Positions 1 through 8,792 of a stretch of DNA of 64,000 nt are shown here, piece by piece. Source of the stretch: an uncultured Candidatus Saccharibacteria bacterium (GTDB lineage: Bacteria; Patescibacteriota; Saccharimonadia; Saccharimonadales; Saccharimonadaceae); the NCBI GenBank assembly GCA_938041555.1, contig CALIAC010000012.1:19303-83302 (forward strand). Reading direction: 5' to 3'. Under the pieces are notes generated by a model. It searched no databases, was not told the origin of the DNA, and saw only the letters and a list, made by a program, of their open reading frames with translations. A program made the position numbers and the translations under genes. Position 1 is the stretch's first letter; every line of letters starts with the position of its first letter.

Positions 1-1253
1 TGAGCAGACGATGGTGGAGTGGGCTGCTGGGCCGGTGCAACCTTGGCTGGCTGAGCAGATGCTGCAGATGATGGCTGCACCGCAATATGGGCTGCTGGTG
101 CTGCAGGCTGCGCTGGCTGACTAGCGGGCTGTGGTGTAACCGGCTTGGGTGGTGCGGCTACAGACTGTGTTGACGCAGGCACTGCTGGCTGAGCTGAAAT
201 AGCCGATGCTGCTTGAGCCGGCGCAGCAGAGTGTGCCGGAGCAGGCTGCCCTGCCGACGGAGCCTGCGGCGCGGCCGGCAAGGCTGGCGGCACCTCTGGT
301 GGGGCAACTGGCATAGGCTCAATAGTTGGACCATCTTGAGTATGCGGATCTTCATAGTCGACTACTGCTGGTGCTGTCGTTGCTGGTGCAGGGGCGGCCT
401 TCGCGGGACGACCGCGAGCGATTGCCTTGACTGGTGCAGCTGGCTGAGCAGCCGATGCCGTGCCCTGCGCAATCGTCGGCGCAGCCTTGCCAGCAGGTGC
501 TGCTCGGCGAACTCGTGGCTTGCGGGCCACTGGTGTTGGTGTGGCAGCAGTGGTGCGCATCTGCTCATCACTGGCAATCTGCCCATCAAGCATCTTAATC
601 ACGCGGCTAGCGTAGCTCGTGAGGTTTGGGTTGTGCGTCACCATGATGATGGTATTACCCCGGCGGTGTAGTTGAGCCAATTCTTCCATAATGATGTGGC
701 TCGAGCGGCTATCAAGGTTACCAGTTGGCTCATCAGCTAGGATAATCGACGGGTGATTCACCAGGGCGCGAGCAATCGCCACGCGCTGCACCTGCCCACC
801 ACTGAGCTGCCACGGCATGTAATATTCGCGCTCTTGGAGGTGGAAATTCTTTAGCACCGCACTGGCTTGCTCCAGGCGCTTGACGCGGCGCATCCCCCCA
901 CGATAGCTCAGGGGCAAGGCAACATTTTCAAGCACTGTTAGGCGATTAATTAGGTTAAAACTCTGGAAGACGATGCCAATCTGCCGCGAGCGAATCCGGG
1001 CGTGTTGACGCTTGCTCAGCGTGGCGACCGACGTTCCATCAAGAAAATACTCGCCGCTATCGGCGCGGTCGAGCAAGCCCATGATATTGAGCAATGTCGT
1101 CTTGCCGCAACCACTAGGGCCCATAATAACGATAAATTCGCCTTTTTCGACGCGCAGGTCGACGTTATCCAAGGCGTTTTGGGCAGCGTCGCCCAGACCA
1201 TACTGCTTGGTGAGGCCTCGGAGTTCTATAACTGGTGTAGAAGATCGTACCAT
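1..1253 (-). CDS. ABC transporter ATP-binding protein with Ala/Pro-rich tail (3' end beyond window)
   Basis: ATPase subunit of a LolD/MacB/FtsE-type ABC transporter, expected to drive a membrane permease from the cytoplasmic side. The start is the ATG at 1253, preceded by AAAGGA and a TATACT -10 box. The Walker A motif GPSGCGKTT is near residue 45, the signature LSGGQ near 150, Walker B IILADEPTGNLD near 170 and the switch histidine in MVTHN. After about residue 230 the protein becomes a long low-complexity tail rich in Ala, Pro and Gln that is still open at base 1. Such a tail is not usual in this ATPase family and resembles the tails on the secretion proteins downstream. The cognate permease is not visible. 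The family call is firm; the substrate is unknown. Confidence 0.88.
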   Translation of the reverse strand, partial: MVRSSTPVIELRGLTKQYGLGDAAQNALDNVDLRVEKGEFIVIMGPSGCGKTTLLNIMGLLDRADSGEYFLDGTSVATLSKRQHARIRSRQIGIVFQSFNLINRLTVLENVALPLSYRGGMRRVKRLEQASAVLKNFHLQEREYYMPWQLSGGQVQRVAIARALVNHPSIILADEPTGNLDSRSSHIIMEELAQLHRRGNTIIMVTHNPNLTSYASRVIKMLDGQIASDEQMRTTAATPTPVARKPRVRRAAPAGKAAPTIAQGTASAAQPAAPVKAIARGRPAKAAPAPATTAPAVVDYEDPHTQDGPTIEPMPVAPPEVPPALPAAPQAPSAGQPAPAHSAAPAQAASAISAQPAVPASTQSVAAPPKPVTPQPASQPAQPAAPAAHIAVQPSSAASAQPAKVAPAQQPTPPSSA

Positions 1254-1391
1254 AATTATCCTTTAGTATAAACTGTCAAAAAACATTTCTGCAAGCCCAA
1301 TCTGCACAAAAATATGCAGTATAGCCACGCATCATGCCAAAAGACGAATCAGCAGCGCATTTCTATAGCAGCGTGCCGCCTGGCGCTGGTA

Positions 1392-1481
1392 TGGCGGAGA
1401 GACAGGGATTCGAACCCTGGGTGACGTTGCCGCCACACACGCGTTCCAGGCGTGCCAATTCAACCACTCTTGCACCTCTCC
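1392..1481 (-). tRNA. tRNA-Ser (GGA anticodon)
   Basis: On the minus strand the sequence folds as a class II tRNA. The acceptor arm pairs GGAGAGG with TCTCTCC, the anticodon loop reads CTGGAAC giving anticodon GGA, a long variable arm follows, and the T arm contains GTTCGAATC. The discriminator G and an encoded CCA end the gene. Confidence 0.93.
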
Positions 1482-1491
1482 GTACCTCTGT

Positions 1492-1520
1492 ATTATAGCG
1501 AATGTGGGGTGGGGTGGCAA
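1492..1520 (-). promoter_or_regulatory. Promoter of tRNA-Ser
   Basis: Read on the minus strand, TTGCCA (1515-1520) and TATAAT (1492-1497) are separated by 17 bases and lie about 10 bases upstream of the mature tRNA 5' end. Confidence 0.7.
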
Positions 1521-1660
1521 TATGTATGGGTTTCGAATGTTTCGCAGTTTATTAGTGTGAATATTTTGTGTATTGGTGTTATATTTGTCAGTCTGTATCG
1601 TTATATATTTTAAATACAAATATAGAGGGAGGATGAATATTATTTATTCTTACACGATTA

Positions 1661-1690
1661 GGTGGTTGCAAACCACCATATTTTCTTTAT
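1661..1690 (+). terminator. Terminator-like hairpin in the 1482-1904 gap
   Basis: GGTGGTT and AACCACC form a perfect 7-bp stem with a 3-base loop, followed by a T-rich run. No gene reads into it from the left on the plus strand, so it could end a small RNA starting around 1590-1610, or be fortuitous. The rest of the gap is AT-rich with no recognisable gene apart from the promoter at 1809-1837. A short open stretch from ATG 1633 has a poorly spaced ribosome site and no recognisable product. Confidence 0.35.
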
Positions 1691-1808
1691 CATGCGGTAT
1701 GTATAAAATATCTCTCATTTTTGCCAAAAAATATCGTTCGAATATATTTCTATACTAACCTCTGTGTGTATCCGCCATTCATTTTTCTCAACAGAGGCCA
1801 AAAAATAT

Positions 1809-1837
1809 TTGACCTGCCGCGCAAACAATGGTAGCAT
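1809..1837 (+). promoter_or_regulatory. Candidate promoter of the secretion gene block
   Basis: TTGACC (1809-1814) and TAGCAT (1832-1837) are exactly 17 bases apart, and TGG precedes the -10 box as in extended -10 promoters. This would give a 5' leader of about 60 bases before the ATG at 1905, longer than at most promoters in this window. Confidence 0.5.
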
Positions 1838-1904
1838 GAAACGCAAGTGCGCAGATAATAAGCACACATAACCACTAATCCTGTATTGGGGAGGATTGAA
1901 GCTT

Positions 1905-3026
1905 ATGATAAACAGACATGGCAGCTATCCGGCAAATTCTGAGCCTAGCGAGCCCGAAATATTCAGCGGTGCCGCCACTCAACAAAACAAAGACAGAGAA
2001 GGAGTTGTTGACCGACGAACTTTCTTTGGTATTCTTGGCGTTGGTGCAGCTGCAGCAGGTATAGCGTTCTTGGCTGGGCGTGGTTCTGCTGAGAATAACA
2101 CAGCTTTAGAAACACCATCTCCATCAGAATCTCCAAGCTCGAGCCCAGAAGTAACCCCGTCTGCCACGGCGACAGAAACACCATCATCTACACAAGAACC
2201 GGTGGAGCCTGGCGCACCAAGCAGTGAGCGACCCGAACCTCGCCGGTCGTATAACTTTGCGAATCTCAGTGAGTTTGACTCTGAAAAGTGGAAAACAATG
2301 AGTGATTATGACAAAGGGCTTGCATGTAAATCCTTCTTTGGTAATAACCTAAAACCAGAGGTCATGACAGTTCTTACTGAATCACGTGCTGACCAGTCAA
2401 AAGAGTTGGCAATTGCGTGGTTTGATAATGTTGATCGTCTTTTCCGTGATCTCTGTGATGATGCTCAGTCAAATGCTTTATTCACAAATGCAGATGGTAG
2501 AGAAGTCAACGCATGGCCAGTGCTGCAATGTTTGGCCGATTATATAGACGTCCCACACTCTAATATCGTCAGAGATTCCAATGATGAGAATAAAGATGAC
2601 AGTGACAAAAATAAATTTAAACCCCATGGTTATTATGGCCGCCTTGTCGAAGCCGCTGATGAAGCTCACTCGAAAGACAAAAAACCAAAAGAAGAAGACC
2701 GCATTGCTCTCCGCGTTACGAAGTGTGCGATCATGGCAGAATACGAAGACCCATTCCCGATCAACGACGGCAAAGAAACCAATCAACCCCAGGTATATTC
2801 GGCAGCATATTGTGAGGTGCAAGAGGTAGGAGATAAGAACAAAACATACTACACAGTTATTGAGACTAAAAGGAAAATAACTAAAAACGATCGAAAGACG
2901 GGCCAGTACACGGAATATCCATTCCCTCGAGTGTCTTACTTTTATCCAACAGACACCAAAAGCAATGAGGCTCACGCTATCAAACCAGAGATTACTGCAC
3001 CTCTCAACGATATCGAAGAAGGCTAA
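1905..3026 (+). CDS. Secreted or anchored protein with twin-arginine-like signal, unknown function
   Basis: 373 residues. I chose the ATG at 1905 because GGGGAGGA lies 9 bases upstream; a TTG at 1896 has no room for a ribosome site. The N-terminus has a 35-residue polar region, then DRRTFF and a hydrophobic stretch (about residues 42-58), which looks like a twin-arginine signal or a signal anchor. A Ser/Thr/Pro-rich linker (about 60-110) leads to a charged, probably extracellular domain that I do not recognise. It is the first gene of the secretion block and is separated from the next gene by a terminator, so it may be a substrate or surface component of the machine. That role is inferred from position only. 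Confidence 0.75.
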   Translation: MINRHGSYPANSEPSEPEIFSGAATQQNKDREGVVDRRTFFGILGVGAAAAGIAFLAGRGSAENNTALETPSPSESPSSSPEVTPSATATETPSSTQEPVEPGAPSSERPEPRRSYNFANLSEFDSEKWKTMSDYDKGLACKSFFGNNLKPEVMTVLTESRADQSKELAIAWFDNVDRLFRDLCDDAQSNALFTNADGREVNAWPVLQCLADYIDVPHSNIVRDSNDENKDDSDKNKFKPHGYYGRLVEAADEAHSKDKKPKEEDRIALRVTKCAIMAEYEDPFPINDGKETNQPQVYSAAYCEVQEVGDKNKTYYTVIETKRKITKNDRKTGQYTEYPFPRVSYFYPTDTKSNEAHAIKPEITAPLNDIEEG

Positions 3027-3046
3027 AAATCTAGCTTTAATCCAGG

Positions 3047-3092
3047 CCAGCCAAATACCATACACTACTTATGTTATTTGGCTGGTTTTCTT
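3047..3092 (+). terminator. Rho-independent terminator
   Basis: CCAGCCAAATA (3047-3057) pairs perfectly with TATTTGGCTGG (3075-3085) and is followed by TTTTCTT. It separates the first gene of the block from the VirB6-like gene, although partial read-through is possible. Confidence 0.8.
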
Positions 3093-3120
3093 ACTTATTT
3101 TTGTGTATTATATGTAGTGT

Positions 3121-5871
3121 ATGACAAACTCTCTTGTATCTAAGCTAAAGCGCTTTTCACTCTTTCCATTAGCTATTATTCTTGTACTTAGTTCTAGTGT
3201 GTTTATAGACCAAAAGGCATATGCTGATGATCATGACAAAAAAATAAGAGCGTGGACTCTCTATAGAGCACAGCAAGGTTATGAAACAGATAATGAGCCC
3301 GGAAGATACAAACAAACTGGCTGTTTTGATGGTATAGACTATATTAGGGCTGTAGATGTTAGCAAAACAAGAGTGGGTGGCAGCAGTCTTGGTCACGCTA
3401 AGGGTATGGTTGATGGAGAGAAAAAAAGATGTTCTGATATATATGAAGAAGGTATCCCTTTATGGGGCTTTAAGGATGCGGAGGATTTTCTAACTCAAGC
3501 AGGTTACGTAAATAAGGACGGCTGGTGGGGCGCTACACGTGGTGTACAAGCTGGTGTTGATCAAGCTATTAGAAAAAAACTAGGAATTGATGGAAACAAC
3601 AGGGCTTCGGATTATCTTGGGCTTGGTGAGTTATATAGCTATAGTTACAAAGATTTTACAACTTCTTGTCCTGTATCAGGAGAAGCTGATCGATCTCAGT
3701 TTAGCAACTCTCAAGCGGGAGCAGCAGATAAAGGTCAGGATGGATTTATATCTTACGATAAAATTGGCAAAGATGCCAATGGTAACGATGTTATCAAAAA
3801 GACTATCGCTAAATACAGTACGACTGGTTCCATTTCCACAAATACATGTAGATTAAAAGCTAGTACTGTTACAAAAAATGCGCAAGCCGCGATCAAGGCA
3901 GCTGAAAAAAATAAAAAGAAATCTGATGATGCAAACAAGAATAAGAATGGCCCTGATGATAAGAATGCTAACAAGGTAGATGCTGGAACAGGCGAATCTG
4001 CCCAGCAAGGTGGTGGCGAAGATAAGGAAGAATCCAAATCACGCTGCGCTATCGATGGTGTTGGCTGGCTCATCTGCCCCGTTGTTAATCTCCTTGCCGA
4101 TATCTCAGACGATTCTGCAGGTATTTTGGCAAAGTTGCTTGAAGTCAATTCCATCATACTCACAGATCGTGGCCCCGATTCTGCCTTCCACTATTGGTCG
4201 CGCATTCGAGACATTGCCAATATTGTCTTTATTATTGTTTTCTTGATTATTATCTACTCACAGGTTAGTGGTCTTGGCATTAGCAACTATGGCATTAAGA
4301 AGCTTTTACCTAAGCTTCTTATGACTATTGTCCTTGTCAATATATCTTTCTATGTATGTAGCATTCTTGTCGATATCTCTAATATTGTTGGGTCATCATC
4401 GTTCAACTTCATTACCTCACTTGGTGGTGGTGGGAGCGGCCCAGAAGGTGGCTGGGCAACGAAAGGGAACTGGTGGGGGGGTGCTGCTGCTACCGTTTTA
4501 GGTACTGCTACAGCTTTCTTTGTGTTAGGTACTCTTATCTCTGGTCTTGTTTTTGTCGTTGTTACTGCAACTATTACAGTATTCCTTCTTGGCGCACGGC
4601 AAGCGTTGGTTATCTTTACTATTATTCTATCGCCGCTCGCTTTTGTAGCACTGCTGCTTCCAAGTACAGAAGGGTTATTTAAGAAGTGGTGGGGCTTTTT
4701 CAAGACACTCCTCTTTCTCTATCCAGCAATTGGTTTACTCTATGGTGCATGCAATCTGGGGGCGACGGTTATTAATGGTATGAAGGGTGAGTCACCTGTA
4801 TTACTACAGATCATTGCTGCCGCTCTTACCTTTACACCACTCCTCTTAGTTTCTCGTCTAACAAGCCTCATGACCTCAATGATGGGGCTAGCAAATATTG
4901 CTGATAAGTGGGGCAACTTGGCTGGCAAAGCTACTGAGAAGAAGTTGCAGTCTGGACTGGATAATTCTATGTATGGGCAACTTATGGCCACTCGTAAACG
5001 AAACAAAGAGCGTAGGCGGGCACAAATACAAGCGGGTACCTATAGAGGTTCTAACTGGATCCCTACAAACTGGGTCAGAAATGCAAGAAGTAAAACAATG
5101 GGCGGTATCAACAATATAGCCGGGAGAGTCCCAGGGGCTATTGGAGAAACAGCTCGACGCGCCCAAGGGAATGCTGCCAATATTATAAAACAGCAGTCAA
5201 AAGAGGAAATGGACCTCGCTGAAGCAAAATACGAAAACATAGAGTACACAAATGCAGCTGGTAAACAACAAGTACTTACACAAGCTGACTACTTCACACT
5301 TGCACAAGGTGGAAAAATAATGGGCAGAAATAAAAAAGGCGAGCTCGTGGAAGTGCTTAATGGCGCTAAAATGTCTAAACATGACAGACGCTTTATTCTC
5401 GATCGAGCAGGTAAGGGTGCAAATTCTGATCAGCTGAAAGAACTTGCTGAAATGGCTATGGAGCCTAAATCAAAACTCGATGCATTTGATCTCCAGACAT
5501 TAGCGGAGGGCCTTCAAAAATCAGGTGCCGCAAGCAAAAACCCTTGGCTTACAGGCCGTGCAATTGCCGATATTGAGTCTGGTAGCTTCACTTTTGACAA
5601 AGCTGTTACTGATGCAGCAAAAGCTGGCAAAATTACTGCGTCTAAAGTCGCACAAATGGATGGAGCTGCAGCAAGGAATATACATAAAGCTCTCGATAAA
5701 AGAAGCTCAAAAGACCCACGTGTCAGCTATGATGATCTTTTCGATGCACGCAAAGCAACAGGACAAGCTATCGAGGCTGCTCTTAATTCACCAGAATTAT
5801 CTCCAGAAATTCTTGGTAATCCAATGGTGAATAATCACGCACAAGCAATGAGAAAATGGAAAGATATCTAA
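3121..5871 (+). CDS. VirB6/TrbL-like polytopic membrane protein of the secretion machine
   Basis: 916 residues. A cleavable-looking signal peptide ending near AYA (residue 35) is followed by a polar, Lys/Asp-rich extracellular region to about residue 310. Then come about six membrane segments (roughly 365-385, 397-420, 450-480, 485-515, 525-550, 560-582) and a 330-residue soluble C-terminus rich in charged residues. This plan matches the inner-membrane channel proteins of type IV secretion systems in Gram-positive bacteria and CPR. A TATTAT box at 3106-3111 would start transcription almost at the ATG, and there is no Shine-Dalgarno site. PrgI and VirB4 follow on the same strand, which supports the role. 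The exact family is inferred from topology and context. Confidence 0.8.
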   Translation: MTNSLVSKLKRFSLFPLAIILVLSSSVFIDQKAYADDHDKKIRAWTLYRAQQGYETDNEPGRYKQTGCFDGIDYIRAVDVSKTRVGGSSLGHAKGMVDGEKKRCSDIYEEGIPLWGFKDAEDFLTQAGYVNKDGWWGATRGVQAGVDQAIRKKLGIDGNNRASDYLGLGELYSYSYKDFTTSCPVSGEADRSQFSNSQAGAADKGQDGFISYDKIGKDANGNDVIKKTIAKYSTTGSISTNTCRLKASTVTKNAQAAIKAAEKNKKKSDDANKNKNGPDDKNANKVDAGTGESAQQGGGEDKEESKSRCAIDGVGWLICPVVNLLADISDDSAGILAKLLEVNSIILTDRGPDSAFHYWSRIRDIANIVFIIVFLIIIYSQVSGLGISNYGIKKLLPKLLMTIVLVNISFYVCSILVDISNIVGSSSFNFITSLGGGGSGPEGGWATKGNWWGGAAATVLGTATAFFVLGTLISGLVFVVVTATITVFLLGARQALVIFTIILSPLAFVALLLPSTEGLFKKWWGFFKTLLFLYPAIGLLYGACNLGATVINGMKGESPVLLQIIAAALTFTPLLLVSRLTSLMTSMMGLANIADKWGNLAGKATEKKLQSGLDNSMYGQLMATRKRNKERRRAQIQAGTYRGSNWIPTNWVRNARSKTMGGINNIAGRVPGAIGETARRAQGNAANIIKQQSKEEMDLAEAKYENIEYTNAAGKQQVLTQADYFTLAQGGKIMGRNKKGELVEVLNGAKMSKHDRRFILDRAGKGANSDQLKELAEMAMEPKSKLDAFDLQTLAEGLQKSGAASKNPWLTGRAIADIESGSFTFDKAVTDAAKAGKITASKVAQMDGAAARNIHKALDKRSSKDPRVSYDDLFDARKATGQAIEAALNSPELSPEILGNPMVNNHAQAMRKWKDI

Positions 5872-5935
5872 TATCCTCTCTTGCTTCTGTAAAGTAAACC
5901 AATCACTTATCTTTACTGTCCATCTATCCCCCTCA

Positions 5936-5944
5936 TGCTATAAT
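5936..5944 (+). promoter_or_regulatory. Extended -10 promoter of the PrgI gene
   Basis: TGCTATAAT matches the TGnTATAAT extended -10 consensus and ends 13 bases before the ATG at 5958. The predicted mRNA leader is only about 7 bases, and no Shine-Dalgarno site precedes the gene. Confidence 0.65.
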
Positions 5945-5957
5945 AAATACATAAACT

Positions 5958-7817
5958 ATGTCGAGATATAAGGTTGCGCAGGATGTAGAGGCAGAGGATA
6001 AGATTCTTGGGCCGTTTAGCTTTCGCCAGTTTATTTATTTGCTGGTTGCGGCGGCGGGGATTGCGCTAGCGTGGGGGCTGTCGCAAGTGTTTTTGCCGCT
6101 GGCGGTTATTCCGGTGCCAATTATTCTGCTGTTTGGTGCGCTGGCTCTGCCCTTGCGCAAGGATCAGCCAATGGAGGTTTACCTCGCGGCGGTGATATCA
6201 TTCTACACCAAGCCACGCCGGCGCATGTGGCAGCCCGATGGCATCAGCTCACTCATCGAAATTACGGTACCTGAGAAGGTGGAGATTGAGCGGACGAAGA
6301 ACCTCAGCCAAGACGAGGCCGAGCGCCGCCTGGCGTATCTGTCGCAGCTGGCTGATAGCCATGGCTGGTCTATCCGCCATACTCGTGTGCCCGATGCACA
6401 GGGGTCGATGATTAGTGACGTCTATTTCGAGGCGCAGCAGACCTCGGATATGTTTGATGACAACAGCAGCGAAGCGCGAGCAATGACGCGGCGCATCGAG
6501 CAATCCAACCAAGCTCGGCGCCGAGCCGCCATCGAGCGTATGCAAGCCCCACCAGCTGCACTGCCTGCCGTAGCTGACGGGCAACCGCTCCAGCAAGCTC
6601 CTGTGCCATATCAGCCAGCCTGGCCACAGGCTCAGCCGCAACCATACCAGGCAGCACCGCAAGCAGCTCCAAACACTCCACCACAGGCTACACCACCATA
6701 CCAGCCACCAGTTGACGATGCTGGTTTTGCACCAGTATCATCACCTCAGCCTCGTATACCTGAGTCGCCATACTCAGCACCAGAGCCTCAGCGCCCAGCG
6801 GTGTCATATTCATCCACGAGCTTCCCGGAGAACCGCACTGCATCGTCACATTACCAAGCTCCCTCACACGATGCTACCACCTATCAGGATCAACCAAACT
6901 CTTATCCACCTCAGCAATCTACCGAGGTATACGAGCTCTCACCAGTGGATGACACGCCGCGTGACGAAGCACCTGCTGCCGAGCCACAGCCCATGCCGCG
7001 AGAGCATGACTCACTCCAGTCTTTGCCAATGGCACTGCCCGCCGTTATTCCGCATGATTCGGTTTTGCCAGACGCCCTGAGCAAGCCCTACACATCGCCT
7101 AAAACTACAGCAGAAGCTGCGCCAGAGCCCGAGCCAGAAGAAACACCATCTTTCGAAGCAATCTACGCCAACCTCCGCCAACACGCTGCTCCCACCACCG
7201 ATGCCGTGCCGCTTGTACCACCCCAAAAGTCAGTCGCGCGCACTGCAGCTACACCTGATTATCAACCAGCTGCAGCACCTTCTACCGATACTCAGCCGCC
7301 ATTCACTCCAGCACCTGCAGAGCAACCCACTCCAGCAGTGCAAACTCCCAATTACCCACACGCACCTACACCATATCCTCCTCAGCAGCCAGTGCCACCT
7401 CAGCAACCACCTGTCGCGCCAGCTCAGTCTACGCCAACTCCTGCACCCACCCCAGCCGCAGTGTCCTATCGAGATCGCTCGGCACTAGCTGATGACAAAA
7501 ATGTCATCGATATGTCCGTGCGCTACAACCCATACCCCAGTATTCACCAGTCGGTCATCCAGCCGCTCGACCCCAGTTATTACGCCAAGACGACCCCCTC
7601 GCGTGAGGAACGCCTACGTGAGGAGCAGCTCGCCCAGCAACGCAACAATATGCCGCCAAACACTAGCACAAACACCGTCTCGCCTGATATAATTAGACTA
7701 GCCAGCAACTCTGATTTGTCCGTTGCTGCCATTGCCAATGAAGCCAACCGGATTCAACATCAAGAGCAGGCCAGTCAGAATAATGACGATGATGAGATTG
7801 TCATCCCTTTGCGCTAA
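5958..7817 (+). CDS. PrgI-family secretion protein with long Pro/Gln-rich extension
   Basis: 619 residues. The first 110 or so residues match the PrgI family of type IV secretion systems: a short polar start (KVAQDVEAEDKILGPFSFRQ), two close membrane segments (about 26-48 and 50-68) and a cytoplasmic part with KPRRRMW. PrgI proteins are normally just over 100 residues and are encoded beside VirB4. Here about 500 extra residues follow, mostly Pro, Gln, Ala and Ser between residues 190 and 510, then a more ordered end. The tail may act as a flexible tether or docking region; that is inference. The next gene begins 18 bases downstream. Confidence 0.85.
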   Translation: MSRYKVAQDVEAEDKILGPFSFRQFIYLLVAAAGIALAWGLSQVFLPLAVIPVPIILLFGALALPLRKDQPMEVYLAAVISFYTKPRRRMWQPDGISSLIEITVPEKVEIERTKNLSQDEAERRLAYLSQLADSHGWSIRHTRVPDAQGSMISDVYFEAQQTSDMFDDNSSEARAMTRRIEQSNQARRRAAIERMQAPPAALPAVADGQPLQQAPVPYQPAWPQAQPQPYQAAPQAAPNTPPQATPPYQPPVDDAGFAPVSSPQPRIPESPYSAPEPQRPAVSYSSTSFPENRTASSHYQAPSHDATTYQDQPNSYPPQQSTEVYELSPVDDTPRDEAPAAEPQPMPREHDSLQSLPMALPAVIPHDSVLPDALSKPYTSPKTTAEAAPEPEPEETPSFEAIYANLRQHAAPTTDAVPLVPPQKSVARTAATPDYQPAAAPSTDTQPPFTPAPAEQPTPAVQTPNYPHAPTPYPPQQPVPPQQPPVAPAQSTPTPAPTPAAVSYRDRSALADDKNVIDMSVRYNPYPSIHQSVIQPLDPSYYAKTTPSREERLREEQLAQQRNNMPPNTSTNTVSPDIIRLASNSDLSVAAIANEANRIQHQEQASQNNDDDEIVIPLR

Positions 7818-7835
7818 GAAATAAGAAGGAGAGTG

Positions 7836-8792
7836 GTGTCACCAAATTCACCCAACAATCAACAACCACCAGCTGGGCCACCCAGCCAGTTTGGCTATAG
7901 CCAAAGCCAGGGCGCTGCGCCAACGGGCCAGGTACCAGCTAATTACCCGCAGTATCCCGCTCCGCCGCAGAGTAACTACCCCGCAGTGCAAACACCGGCT
8001 CAGCCACCAGCTGTGCAGGGCAATACGAATGATCAGCCCCCCCAAGACACCAAGAAAAAGGCTCCACCCAAGCCCGCTACTACGCAGAATAGCCTCCTCC
8101 TTTCAGAATTACGTGATGATATGATCATCATGGGCGATGGCAGCTTTCGCGCCGTCATTGCCTGTGAGTCGATTAACTTTGACCTCATGAGCGCTCGTGA
8201 GCGCGAGGGGGTAGAGTATAGCTACCAGAACTTCCTCAATGCGCTGTACTTCCCAGTGCAGATCTGCATCCGCTCGCAGCGGGTGGATATCGGCCCATAC
8301 CTCGATAAGCTGGTCGCCATCCAGCGTACTCAAGACAACATGCTGCTCAGCGTGCTAATGGAGGACTATATCAACTTCATCGACGACCTCTCGCAAAACG
8401 CCAACATCATGGACAAGAGCTTCTACGTCGTCATCCCGTATTACCCAGCAGGGGAGGGGACAATTCTCGACCAGGGTAAAGGGTTCTTTACCAAGCTCTT
8501 CGCCCCTAAGAACACCAACACTGTGACGAAGATTAGCAAAGAAACCTACGAGCGAGCCCGCGAGGAGATTCGCAACCGGGCTGACACTATCCTCAATGGC
8601 TTGATGCAGATTGGTGTGCGGGCGGTGCAGCTTAAGACCAAAGAGCTCGGCACCCTCTATTACAACATGTACAACCCCGACACGGCAGTGCGCGAGCCGC
8701 TGGGCGACTTTAATAACGTGACTTCCACCTTCGTCCGCAAAGGCGAGGGAGCCGTCCCAACCTCGACAGCATATCACAAAGGAGATTTTTAA
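7836..8792 (+). CDS. TraC-like type IV secretion protein
   Basis: About 318 residues. A Pro/Gln-rich N-terminus of about 85 residues precedes a folded domain that resembles the N-terminal domain of TraC/VirB4 proteins, with the segments LLSELRDDMIIMGDGSFRAV and VQICIRSQRVDIGPYLDKL. AAGGAG at 7826-7831 precedes two consecutive GTG codons; 7836 has the better spacing, and 7833 is the alternative. Its stop overlaps the start of the VirB4 gene in a TAATG, so the two are translationally coupled and probably work together. It has no Walker motifs, so it is not itself an ATPase. Confidence 0.82.
   Translation: MSPNSPNNQQPPAGPPSQFGYSQSQGAAPTGQVPANYPQYPAPPQSNYPAVQTPAQPPAVQGNTNDQPPQDTKKKAPPKPATTQNSLLLSELRDDMIIMGDGSFRAVIACESINFDLMSAREREGVEYSYQNFLNALYFPVQICIRSQRVDIGPYLDKLVAIQRTQDNMLLSVLMEDYINFIDDLSQNANIMDKSFYVVIPYYPAGEGTILDQGKGFFTKLFAPKNTNTVTKISKETYERAREEIRNRADTILNGLMQIGVRAVQLKTKELGTLYYNMYNPDTAVREPLGDFNNVTSTFVRKGEGAVPTSTAYHKGDF

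Noticed and set aside
1573..1758. A short open frame in the AT-rich gap before the secretion block
   Set aside because: Its only candidate ribosome site abuts the ATG, it crosses a hairpin, and the peptide has no recognisable feature.
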